A stretch of DNA of 64,000 nt from positions 40,114,001 through 40,178,000 of the forward strand of contig CM114271.1 in the NCBI GenBank assembly GCA_050084515.1, read 5' to 3'. The position numbers and the translations under genes were made by a program. Position 1 is the stretch's first letter. Each line of letters opens with the position of its first letter. Below the pieces are notes generated by a model. That model was not told the origin of the DNA. It worked only from the letters and a program-made list of their open reading frames with translations, and did no database searches. The stretch is from Blasia pusilla (Eukaryota > Marchantiophyta > Marchantiopsida > Blasiales). Below are positions 34,571-43,516 of this stretch, piece after piece.

Positions 34571-36034
34571 TTGCGAAGCACCCGCGCTTCCTCTTCTAAC
34601 TTCTTTGCCTATCTTTACTTACTTTTACACAATTCTCACTCTTCCGAGATGGTCGTTAATCTTCCAACATCTCCTGTCCTCTCATCAGAGTTTTTTCAGT
34701 CAAGTTTTTCACATAATTTCAGTAAAGTAAGACTCTTTACTTCCGGTATTGAGTCTTTAGTCTTTGCTCAAGGAAAACTGTTGTACAAAAAATGCTCTTT
34801 CTGTCATATTTTAAAAACCGTGGGCACGACAGTCCACATTGTCAAGCCTCCCCTTTCTGTGTTAGAGCGTGTCCGGCTTATATTTTTTTCTTAGTGCACG
34901 ACCACAATTCTACGTCCGAGTACACAAGGTTGGAAATTCATGGTGGGAGTCACACTCACCCTATCACGGATGCAATTGAAAGACACATCAAGGAGGATGT
35001 GGCAAAGAAGGTTGCCAAGGTGTACAAAAAATCTCCAGGATCAAAGCCATGAGCGATCAAATTAACAACTGCATCATAATTTTATGAACAACTTCTGGGT
35101 ATCCCTGGCCAAGGGGAGATCACGGCAGTTGTGGGAAAATATTGCATTCTTGGCTGGTCCAGAAAGCTTCAGGAACTTATTGCATCAAATACAAATACTT
35201 GATGGAAAAACCACGGAAATGGATGCCATTTCCAGAATCAAGGCCAACTCACGGTTTCCATTCATTGGGAGATGGCAGTTCATGGGCCAAGGAGGCAAGG
35301 GATCTAGAGATTATGTCTTTAAAATGTCAAACACAGGTCCGTCTAGTGGCTTGGATCTTATTGACAGAATGAGGAAGGGAGAATATCTATTTGGGAGCCG
35401 GGTTAGCTTTGATATTTGCTATAGGGTATTAGATGGATGGTTGAATATGGGTGCACACGTATACCACCATGTGGAGAAGGGTCTCAAAACTATTTTTTTC
35501 TCTGAGGTGAAAGCGGAAGATGTTGGCAGCTTGAAGATGTGTTGGTTACTCCTACTAGAGGTGATAAAGGAAAACAAAAGACCTCCTCCTGAAATATATG
35601 GCTTCATGGCCGACAATGCCCAACCGAGATGGATTGCTATCAGGGAAGTGTTCTCGGTAGGGGGGGAATTTCAACCGGAAAGGGAAAGATTGGATGCTTT
35701 CCATTGGCAACAATCCGTGACTCGCTACACAAAATCCTGCATCAAGGAGACTAAGAGAACAGAGCATGTAGCTCTACTTCAACGTTGCAAGGATAGCAAA
35801 ACCTTGAAATAAGCCATGGAGTGCCGGGAAGAGCTTCATGTGTGGTGGAGAAAGCATGTGATTGAGGGGAAATACAAAGAGTTGTGTTCGTGGCTCAGTT
35901 GGTGGACCGTCCGTATGAGGCTATGGGGAAACTTTATGCGACATCTGAGTTTACTCCATTTTTTTGGAAGTATGTGGTCCAAGTGTGAGGTTGCAACCCG
36001 TCGGAAGCCTACGGGTTGCAAAATAGGTAGGTAA
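34571..36034 (+). pseudogene. Possible MULE-like transposase relic
   Basis: The main frame is 35,084-35,812 (242 residues), continuing past a TAA at 35,810 to 36,034 in the same phase. Upstream, frames at 34,571-34,894 and 34,792-35,052 encode a KCSFC segment and, later, GGSHTHPITDAIERHIKED, which could be a WRKY/FLYWCH-type CCHH finger. The core includes FGSRVSFDICYRVLDGW, EIYGFMADNAQPRWIAIREV and LDAFHWQQSVTRYTKSC, whose D...AI..VF...H arrangement recalls MULE transposases. At least one frameshift and one stop are present. The family is tentative; it may belong to the element bounded by the palindrome clusters. Confidence 0.4.
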
Positions 36035-36935
36035 AGCAACCTGTCTGAACCGACAGGTTGCATCAAATTGAGGAATGTCTGAATCCAAAGGCTTGCAATC
36101 CGTTGGAATCTGACGGATTGCGAGCTAATGTTTTGCAAAAAGAAATCCATCTTGCAACCCGTTGGAATCCGGCGGGTTGCAAGATGAACTTTTTTCAGAA
36201 AAAAAATCAACCTGCAAAAAATTGCAACCTGTTGGATTTTGACGCGTTGCAAGATAAATTTCTATCGCAAAAAGTTCATCTCGCAACTTGTCGGAATCCG
36301 ACCGGTTGCAAGTGACTTTTTGCGAGAGAAATTAATCTTGCAACCCTGTCATAATCTGACTGGTTGGAAGTTACATTTTGCGAGAAAAAATCATCTTGCA
36401 ACGCGTCAAATTCTCATGGGTTGCAAGAACATTGGCAGAGAAAAGTCATTTGCCGAAGGACTGCAATCGGCTTTTTTCAAAAATATTTTGGTGCTTGTCC
36501 ACGGGTTGCAAGCGGCTTTTTTCAAAAAAAATTTGGTGCTTGTCGAACGGTTGCAAGCGACTTCTTTCAAAAATGTTTTGGTGCTTGTCAACGGGTTGCA
36601 AGCGGCTTTTTTCTAAAATGCTTTGTTGCTTGGAACCTTTCGGATTTCGACAGGTTGCAAGCATTGAACCCTTAGGCGTTCCCTCCATCAATTGGTAAGT
36701 TTTGTGCAGGGACTTAATATTCACGAGAACATTGGCAGAGAAAAGTCGTTTGCCGACGGGCTACAAGCGGTTTTTTCAAAAATATTATGGTGCTTGTCGA
36801 CGGCTTGCAAGCGGCTTTTTTCTAAAATTCTTTGTTGCTTGCAATCTGTCGGATTGCGAGAGGTTGCAAGCATTGAACCCTTAGGCGTTCCCTCCATCAA
36901 TTGATAAGTTTTCTTGTGCAGGGACTTAATATTCT
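35990..36935. repeat. Near-palindrome array, right cluster, plus tandem block
   Basis: From 35,990 to about 36,425 at least eight ~32 bp units of the TTGCAACCYGTYGGAATCYG / CGGGTTGCAAG type recur every 40-65 bp, separated by T-rich spacers. From 36,426 a ~300 bp block (GAACATTGGCAGAGAAAAGT ... CCCTCCATCAATTG) with internal CGGGTTGCAAGCGGCTTTTT repeats is duplicated at 36,729-36,935 in a shorter form. Symmetric motifs clustered on both sides of an ORF resemble subterminal binding sites of a DNA transposon (inference). Confidence 0.85.
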
Positions 36936-36939
36936 TTAT

Positions 36940-37316
36940 TACTCATAGTAGTCATTATTATTTGAGTTATAACTTGTAAAATGACTCTTCCAAGTCACTC
37001 TTTAAGACTAGAAGAGTCATAAAGAATGATTCGTCTAGTCGTTCTTTATGACTTGAGTAGTCATAAGGAATGACTTGTCAAGTCATTTTTATGACTTCAC
37101 CTAGTCATGAACAATGACTAGGTGAGTCGTATTTAGTGACTACATTGAGTAAAAAAAATGGGACTCAAACATGACTACACTCGGTTTGAGTAACAACCTA
37201 TATGACTAGGAGTAATTTTAATTACTATAGTGTGGTTAAGTAATTACAAAGTCTCAGTCTCGATTTGAGTAATATCCAATCTTTTTTTTAGTCATTCAGA
37301 GGGGGATTTTGTAGTG
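36940..37316. mobile_element. Terminus of a second CACTA element
   Basis: The region is filled with ATGACT/AGTCAT motifs like the ends of the 16.5 kb CACTA, and stops at GGGGGATTTTGTAGTG; reversed, this is CACTACAAAATCCCCC, the canonical CACTA terminus. The base after it is 37,317, where copy A of the methyltransferase element begins. The opposite terminus was not found, so the element's extent and target duplication are unknown. Confidence 0.78.
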
Positions 37317-37929
37317 ATACAAACTCGAGGTTTATGTGTAGTGCGGCTCAGATAGAGGCTCTGACGGTGATGACTTGGGGTGATGCAAGAGTTACCAAGC
37401 CACTAAGGGGTAGGGTGGAGATAGATCCACAACAGGGAACTGACGAGTGATAGGCCAAGGTTCCCTAGTCATTTATGTTGTCAAAGGCACTTCACACACC
37501 TTTGATGGTGCCTAGATGACCAATATTGCCCACAAGTGAGTCGATATCATGAGGAATTGGAGAGAAAACTCCTATGCTGGCTCAAGTGGAGCAAGTGTCG
37601 ACCATATGGTTGGAGGTGGCCACTAGGGTGAGCCAGGCGGCGTTGTTTGCCACCATGGAGTTGGCGACGATGGGTGTTCTAGTTGGCCACCATGTTGTGT
37701 GAGCGTGGAGAGGTGGATGCCTCTTTTTCAGAGGTGGTTGTTGAGGAGGTGGTGGATGTGTCCTCGGAGCATATGCTCGGGACGTCCCTGACTCAATCAG
37801 GATAGGCTACGATGGTGAAGTTAGTGGATATACCAACTTGATCAGTGATAGAGCAAGCCATGGTGACACCAGGTGTGGTGTTGTTGGATAACCAGCTTGG
37901 AGTGTTCCGCTTGTTAGTCCCATAGGTAT

Positions 37930-38260
37930 GATGTACCACCCGTAACGCGTCCTACTTGCTTTGGGAGCGCAAACCTTGTTGTTAGGAAAGGCGGCGTGTT
38001 TGACATTGGGATTACGGAAAGACGACATTGAGCCTTGTCCCTTTTAGATATAGACCTCTATTAGGGGCGTGTCACTTATGCATTACACAACTCGATAGGA
38101 GGTAGCGGTCAAACTCCAACCAGAGCATGCGTTAGATAGTGCGATGGTGTGCTCTTGTGCAATTACGACACCGGTAGAGTCGTATGATATGTTGGTAGGC
38201 ATTATGGTGTTGTACTCCCTTGGTTTTATCCTTGATTTTTGGGAGGAAAGATTTCTTATC
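37930..38260 (+). pseudogene. Copy A aspartic protease relic
   Basis: Parallel to the protease of copy C: LGAQTLLLGKAACLTLGLRK, DDIEPCPF, then TSIRGV, MVCSCAITTPVESYDMLVG and LYSLGFILDFWEE. The catalytic-loop Asp seen in copy C (DLGA) is Ala here (GCT at 37,958-37,960), and stops interrupt the frame, so it is inactive. Its glutamine codon CAA, where copy C has TAG, shows that copy C's stop is a mutation. Confidence 0.75.
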
Positions 38261-38669
38261 GACCACAATACGTGGCCATCAAGTGATGGATGGGTGGGCC
38301 ATCTACTGGTGTAGTCTGCAGGGCGTAGTGGTGGTCGACCACGTGATGATACGGTGACCGTGTTGGCAACATTCATAGGTGGTGACCATGAGAGTTGTTG
38401 GAGGGGACACACATATGGAGGAAATTCCCGTAGCGGATAGTCCCGTGGAGAGACATGCTAGGGTGGGTGTCTCTTCCTATGGTGTGGAGACCTCTTTACT
38501 CTTGGTGGGTATGAGTGTTGACTTGCAGGGGAGTGCATACAAGCTTGTAAGGCAAGCGTGGAGTTGTGTGGGTGTCTTTGGAGCAAATAGAGTCAGGTGA
38601 TGGTGGTGCTCTTGGAGTGGAGACTTAATATCTTCAGATAACAGACGTGTTGTCTGGCAGGGTATGGAG

Positions 38670-38735
38670 GAGGGTGCAAGAGTGTTAGATCTCTTCGGAG
38701 GGATCAACAAGGCGGGTATCTGTAGTGTTGTAAGA
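38670..38735 (+). pseudogene. Copy A methyltransferase remnant (motif I only) and deletion joint
   Basis: RVLDLFGGI is encoded at about 38,679-38,705, the same motif I as in copy C. About 20 bp later the sequence matches the last codons of the PHD region and the MCI-stop end of copy C. All later methyltransferase motifs, RT and integrase are absent. Confidence 0.8.
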
Positions 38736-38846
38736 ATGATGGAACCAATGGTGTAGATGTGTATAGAGTAGTAGATCATGTTACGTAAATGTGATGTCTG
38801 CTATTTGGAGTTAGGGGCATCCAAATACCAACTAGGGGGGCGGTTT

Positions 38847-39610
38847 TGTGGTCTCGATGTATGTGCGTGAGTGTATTTTGTTTATGAGTGCATCAACCCG
38901 TATGTTGGAAAGATTGGTGTTGTGTGGTGTGTAGATATGACCAGCGATGTGTATTCGTACGACAGTTGTTACATCTTAGTTAGACGACAGGTAGAGTTGT
39001 ATCATGTCAAAGACATAGAGGTTTAGTGGGTTGTCCAGGTATAACTTTTTTCTTGAGACGTCGGATGAGGTTGGCGACAATCCCATTGCATTGGGAACAT
39101 CATCTCTAAATTTTTCCTATTTTTGTCTTTGTCATCCAAGTGACTAGTTGACCCAGTCAACGGTCATGCGATAACCTATGCTTGCAGGTTACCGTTTGGA
39201 GGCTATTTTTGGGGGAAGAGCTATTTTAAGAGAATACACATTGTTAGTCACATCTGTAAGGGTGTGAGAGAGGGAGAGATAGCTTTCCCAAGCCATCTTT
39301 CTCACTTTGGGCCTTAAGAGCACCTCTCTTGCTTGTTTATGTAGGAACTAGGGTGGTAGCGTCCAGATTTCCTCATAACGGAGGGTGGATGTGACTCGAT
39401 ATGCCGATGTAAATTCAAGAGTGGAGTTTTAGGCTGGGTAAGCTATTTTTATTTTATTTTATTGTGTGGTCTCGATGTATATGCATGAGGGTATTTCGTT
39501 TATGGGTGGATCAATGTGTGTGTTGGAAAGATCGGTGTTGTGTGGTATGCAGATATGACCAACAATGTGTATTGTGTAGCAATGTGTATGCGCACGATAT
39601 AAGGCATCTT
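38847..39610 (+). repeat. Copy A terminal repeats: B1 (38,847), A2 (~38,985), B2 (39,465)
   Basis: The ~137 bp block starting TGTGGTCTCGATGTAT at 38,847 recurs from 39,465 with about 85% identity. Between them, about 38,985-39,440 matches the 5' end of copy C (56,210-56,660: shared CGGATGAGG, GTGACT-GTTGACC, CCCAAGCCATCTTTCTCA, CTCGATATGCCGATGT and GGAGTGGAGTTTTAGG blocks). B1 follows a polypurine-like ACTAGGGGGGCGG. The arrangement B1-A2-B2 at one end, with A1 at the other in copy C, is unlike a simple LTR pair. Confidence 0.75.
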
Positions 39611-39611
39611 G

Positions 39612-39868
39612 GAATCTTTTAATTAGTAGCATTAAGCTTTCCAAAAATAATAAATTTCATTCTTAAAGAAAATATGGAGATGCATTATCACTTTATTAGA
39701 GAAGAAGTGCTCGTAGGAGAGATTAATCTTGCGTACAAAAGTATAATTATGCAAACTACTAATATATTATTGAAGGGATTGCTTAGAAATAAGTTAGATA
39801 CGTTTAGAGATGATGTATGTGTTAGAGATATCCATACAAATTTGAGGAGAATATTGAAGATGGAGTAA
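39612..39868 (+). pseudogene. Ty1/copia RNase H C-terminal tail
   Basis: Frame-correct reading gives KLSKNNKFHS followed by MEMHYHFIREEVLVGEINL and KGLLRNKLDTFRDDV. This matches the closing part of copia pol (the NPVFHARTKHIEVHYHFIRE / F.KGLP...F / LG pattern). Only this tail remains; everything upstream is replaced by copy A. The copia element was therefore older than copy A. Confidence 0.75.
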
Positions 39869-41100
39869 GAGTTAAGCTCATTGGGCATATGAATTGATAC
39901 ACTTGGCACTCATATAAAGACGTTTAACTGAGTCAATGTAGGTAAGTTAGCCACAATGAGCTCAAGTAGGCTTAATTTATTTAGCCATAATTTTTTGAAC
40001 AAGAGATGACAATTATATTTAGGACTAGGGATTCTTGTACATACGCGACATAATTTAGAAGGGAAAAAAGTGTTGGTTGGAAAAAGAATCGGAGTTGAAA
40101 AACAAGAAGGAAAATTTGAAATATAATTAATCCTCGCAATAGATGGGTGGAAACGATTAAATTAAAACAAGTTCTTATAGACGGATAGAGTGATAAAAAT
40201 CTTGAGTAGAATGAAAAGAAGAAAATCGACCACAAAAATAAATATGAAAAAGGGAAATGTGGGTGAATAAATATTTAGGAATTGAAGATCATGATTCTAC
40301 GAAGAAATGTGAATAGGAATACTTCCGTGACGAAGCAATTTTGTAAATTCTTTTGGGACCCTAAATTATTGTGGAGAAAATTTGGTGTCTCGAAATTTTC
40401 TTGGAAAAAGATTGGAAATGAAATGAATCCAAAATGGTGATCTTGGAATGAAAGTTTTTTTGGGAGGAAGTTCTTATGGAAATAGTGAAAGAGCTAGTAG
40501 TATCGAAATAACCCACTCTTTCATAGCTTAATTTTATTTCTTGGTGTTTGTGTGTGTGTTTTGAAAGATCGGGGAAAGGAGAGGGAAGGGGAGGGAGGGT
40601 TTTTTTGGGGTATGTCTATTTATTAAAATAAATTTAAGAAGGCGGAAAAGTGATGTTTGCATAATATTCACTTAAATTTTAATTTTAAAATTATGTTTTA
40701 TTTTAAAGTCGTAAATAAATTTATTAAAAAATAAAGAAAGTTCTTCATATTTTTCTATGCTAAGTAAGAAAAATTTCTAAACTTAATAATTACTTGGACG
40801 ATGAATTGCAAAGTTTGAAGAACGACTAAGTTGATTTCACTTCGATCAAAACATTAGGACCCCTACAAATTCTCTTTGTTTTTTTCTCTCGGTCTCCATC
40901 TAACTTATCCACATGTTTTCCACATGGATTATAATCATTTTCTCCCCCCTTTCTCCTCGAAAGCCCACACTAATTTAAAAATTTATCATAAAAGAATTTA
41001 TCATGCATTTGTAAATACTTCTCGTATTCTAAGAAGAATTGTAATTTCTAGTCCACACTTATTCCCAAATGTTTGGACTTTTCCCGGAGCCACAAAAGGA
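39869..41100. other. AT-rich DNA after the copia tail
   Basis: Probably the 3' region or LTR of the copia relic, but no second LTR was seen to confirm it. A purine-rich tract (GAAAGGAGAGGGAAGGGGAG) lies near 40,574. No gene recognised. Confidence 0.4.
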
Positions 41101-42154
41101 TGCAACGCCGAGCTTGCCCGCTCTAGCCCAGGAAACTTTGGAGCGTCGATGGTCATCCAACGCTCAACAAAGAAGACGCCCTTTTCATTTCAGCCTATAG
41201 TCTAACAAGTGACCTGAGATCCAAACTCAATGCCAAGGCACCTGTCATATGGAATTGGGGGCAGGTCCAAAATGGCGCCACCGGAAACCGGGTGGGGGCA
41301 AAGACCCGTTGCACAGTAGTCCCATCCCGCGAAATGGAGTCGTGTCGCGGTGCTGCCTTATTTAGGGGCGCGAGTCCAAGTGAGCGGAGCAGTGCGATCT
41401 GTCGACATCCCCGTGTCACCGCCAGACTTAGCAGCGACACTCGACGCTGTGGCGTGAAGAGGGAGGGAGTTAACTACTACTGTAGCGGCCGCTGCATGGA
41501 AATTGGAATGTTCCGCGAGTGATGAATTTGACGGTGACGGTTGTGGGCGGGGGGATGAATGCATGGGAGGCGAGGGATGGATGGATGCATGCACGCATCG
41601 ATGCATGGATGAGGGAGGAATTGATGTGAGGAAGGGGCGGGGGAGAATGCATGGGAACTGTAGTGGCAGGAGAAGGGGCTGTGTTGTTAAGGGTAGCTGG
41701 TACAGTTGGTGTGGGGGAGTTAAGGGGCAGGGGTTGTGTGTTCAGGGGTTGCAATAAAGGACATGTGTGTGTCAAAATCACAACTACTTGCAGGGCTGGA
41801 ATTTATTGTTGCCAATAGACCCCAGAATTAAGACCCCCATCAGAAACGAAGGACAAATTGAAGGCCCACAACTGCGACGACTTTCTCCTTCAATCCTGAG
41901 GCGAAATTTTCCCGTGTATTATCACCAAAGTGGGCTGAAAAGTTCGACCGGGGTGATAAATGGCGAGAGGGGGATGGGCAGGCGGTTGGACGGGCTGGGT
42001 GGGTGGCGGCCATAATGGAGGAGGGCGGATGGTATGCGGCACCCTTTGACTCTGGTCTAAAGTCCACTCCCCGCTCTCGTTCCTCCACCTCACACTTTCG
42101 AGTTGAATGTCCGACAACAATCAAGAGAAGACCAACGCCCACTGCCGCTGGCGG

Positions 42155-42409
42155 TAGTAGGGCCACTCACTGCCGGAGTTGGGAGGCCCCCGGGAGTCCT
42201 GGCAACGGCCAATGCCCGTTTGAAGAAACACGGCTCCCGTTTAGGGACGTCCGAAAGAAATTTTTGTCCTCTTTCGGACGATATCAATTTTTAAATTATT
42301 GTTTATAAAAATAATAATAATATTATTCAATAAATTCGTGTGGACTAGACGGGAATTTCCTCTGTCCCCGTATTTGTTCCCCGTCGGGAATAAATGAGTG
42401 GCCCTACTA
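42155..42409. mobile_element. 255 bp MITE-like element upstream of the PP2C gene
   Basis: TAGTAGGGCCACTCA at 42,155-42,169 is exactly inverted as TGAGTGGCCCTACTA at 42,395-42,409. An inner pair, ACGTCCGAAAG and CTTTCGGACG (about 42,247-42,283), also folds. The centre is AT-rich and non-coding. TA lies at both outer edges and may be the target duplication. Confidence 0.7.
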
Positions 42410-43433
42410 GTAGACGATGGACCTGAGCGATGGTCGGGCGGTTCGGTCATCCGTGGCCGGGAGGGAGAGGGGGGGGAAAGTAACGACGAACAACGGCGCA
42501 GCGAGAGATGGCTTTTTCGGTTCGGAAACGAACGAAGGAGGCGGACGAGCAGGAGACTTTTGATGGCTAAGGTCGCGGGGAGCTCGGTAGCTTTCCACTA
42601 GGGTTTGAACGTTGTCCTTCTTTGATTGATGCTTCGGTGGAGGGGGGGGTGGTGGGGTATGCGTCTGCGTCAGGTGTGTTGGGCTGGCGAAGGAGAGGAG
42701 GTTGGGTTAGGAAGAGGAGCTGAGCAAAAGCAGGTGAGCCTGGCAACGGCGGTAGTAGTCGTAGTAGTGGTGGTAACAGCAGCAGCAGTAGGAAACGTAA
42801 GGAAAGGAGAAGAGAGCGGAAAGAGCGAACTAAGAGATCGACTATTGTATGCCCTGGAGCATCGTCTCGCGAGAGAGGGCGTTGACTTACGGTGCACTCA
42901 TCCGTGAAAGACCGCGACACGGGATGCACATTTAGAGAAAGAAACTTTTGCAATCACTCGTCTCTGCCTTGAAGTGAAGCTGTATGTATCTACAGCGCAG
43001 GAGTCCGCAGAGCACTGGTTGAGGGAAGAGAGAGAGAGAGAGAGAGACAGTGAGAGAGAAAGATTAATCTCCATCCCTCACTAGACGAGATCGCCCGACG
43101 ATGGCGGGGAGAGGGAGGCCTACGAGGATACTCCTATGTTTGATGATGGAACCCCCATTTGATTACTCACATGTTGCAAGGATCAGCAGAAAGAACTTCC
43201 GCGTGAAGAGATTGGATCCTCCAATGTTACCTTTCTGCTGTAGTTAACTCTCCTTCTCCATGAAGTCCGGGGTGGATGCATTGGCTGGTTTGTAGGCTCT
43301 GTGTGACGGTATTTCGAGACTAGAAGCTTAGCTCTCTTTGCCGATCTGCGGAGAACGAGCAATTTGCCCATCCAAGAAGAGAGAGGAACACACACTAACA
43401 GAACTATACACAAATAGGAGATTGAGATTGAGA

Positions 43434-43456
43434 GAGAGAGAGAGAGATTGAGAGAG

Positions 43457-43509
<53 letters not shown>
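43434..43509. repeat. (GA)n microsatellite in the PP2C leader
   Basis: An almost uninterrupted AG dinucleotide run, broken by two GATTGA interruptions, ending seven bases before the start codon. A further shorter AG tract lies at 43,029-43,060. GA repeats are binding targets of plant BBR/BPC proteins (established for the family); a role here is inference. Translation of the tract gives an Arg/Glu ladder that is not part of the protein. Confidence 0.95.
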
Positions 43510-43514
<5 letters not shown>

Positions 43515-43516
43515 CA

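Larger units (their letters stand above)
37317..39610 (+). mobile_element. Internally deleted copy A of the methyltransferase retroelement
   Basis: From 37,317 to about 38,712 this is collinear with copy C (56,885-58,305): the gag-like part, protease and the first methyltransferase motif. It then jumps directly to sequence matching the last codons of the PHD-finger end of copy C and its 3' untranslated region (61,570 onward). Thus most of the methyltransferase, RT and integrase are missing. The 3' end holds a complete terminal repeat block set (B1-A2-B2, below). The left end abuts a CACTA terminus; the right end abuts a Ty1/copia RNase H tail. Confidence 0.85.
41100..43516 (+). promoter_or_regulatory. 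Upstream region and leader of the PP2C gene
   Basis: About 2.4 kb of GC-richer DNA in front of the start codon, with no frame carrying a recognisable domain. It holds a 255 bp inverted-repeat element (42,155-42,409), triplet GTA/GCA tracts (about 42,748-42,792), AG tracts from 43,029, and a long GA tract next to the ATG. Transcription start and TATA box are not assigned; the AG-rich leader is probably the 5' UTR. Confidence 0.45.

Noticed and set aside
35990-36425. Regularly spaced ~32 bp palindromic repeats resembling a CRISPR array
   Set aside because: Units diverge in sequence, spacers are T-rich and related to each other, the genome is eukaryotic, and no Cas genes are present.
37807-38779. 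Minus-strand frames in copy A and the matching ones in copy C (57,322-57,822)
   Set aside because: They are antisense shadows of the protease region; only the plus-strand reading matches retroelement proteins.
43448-43516. Arg/Glu ladder as an N-terminal extension of the PP2C protein
   Set aside because: It is only the translated GA microsatellite; the conserved family N-terminus starts at the MGSGVS codon at 43,517.
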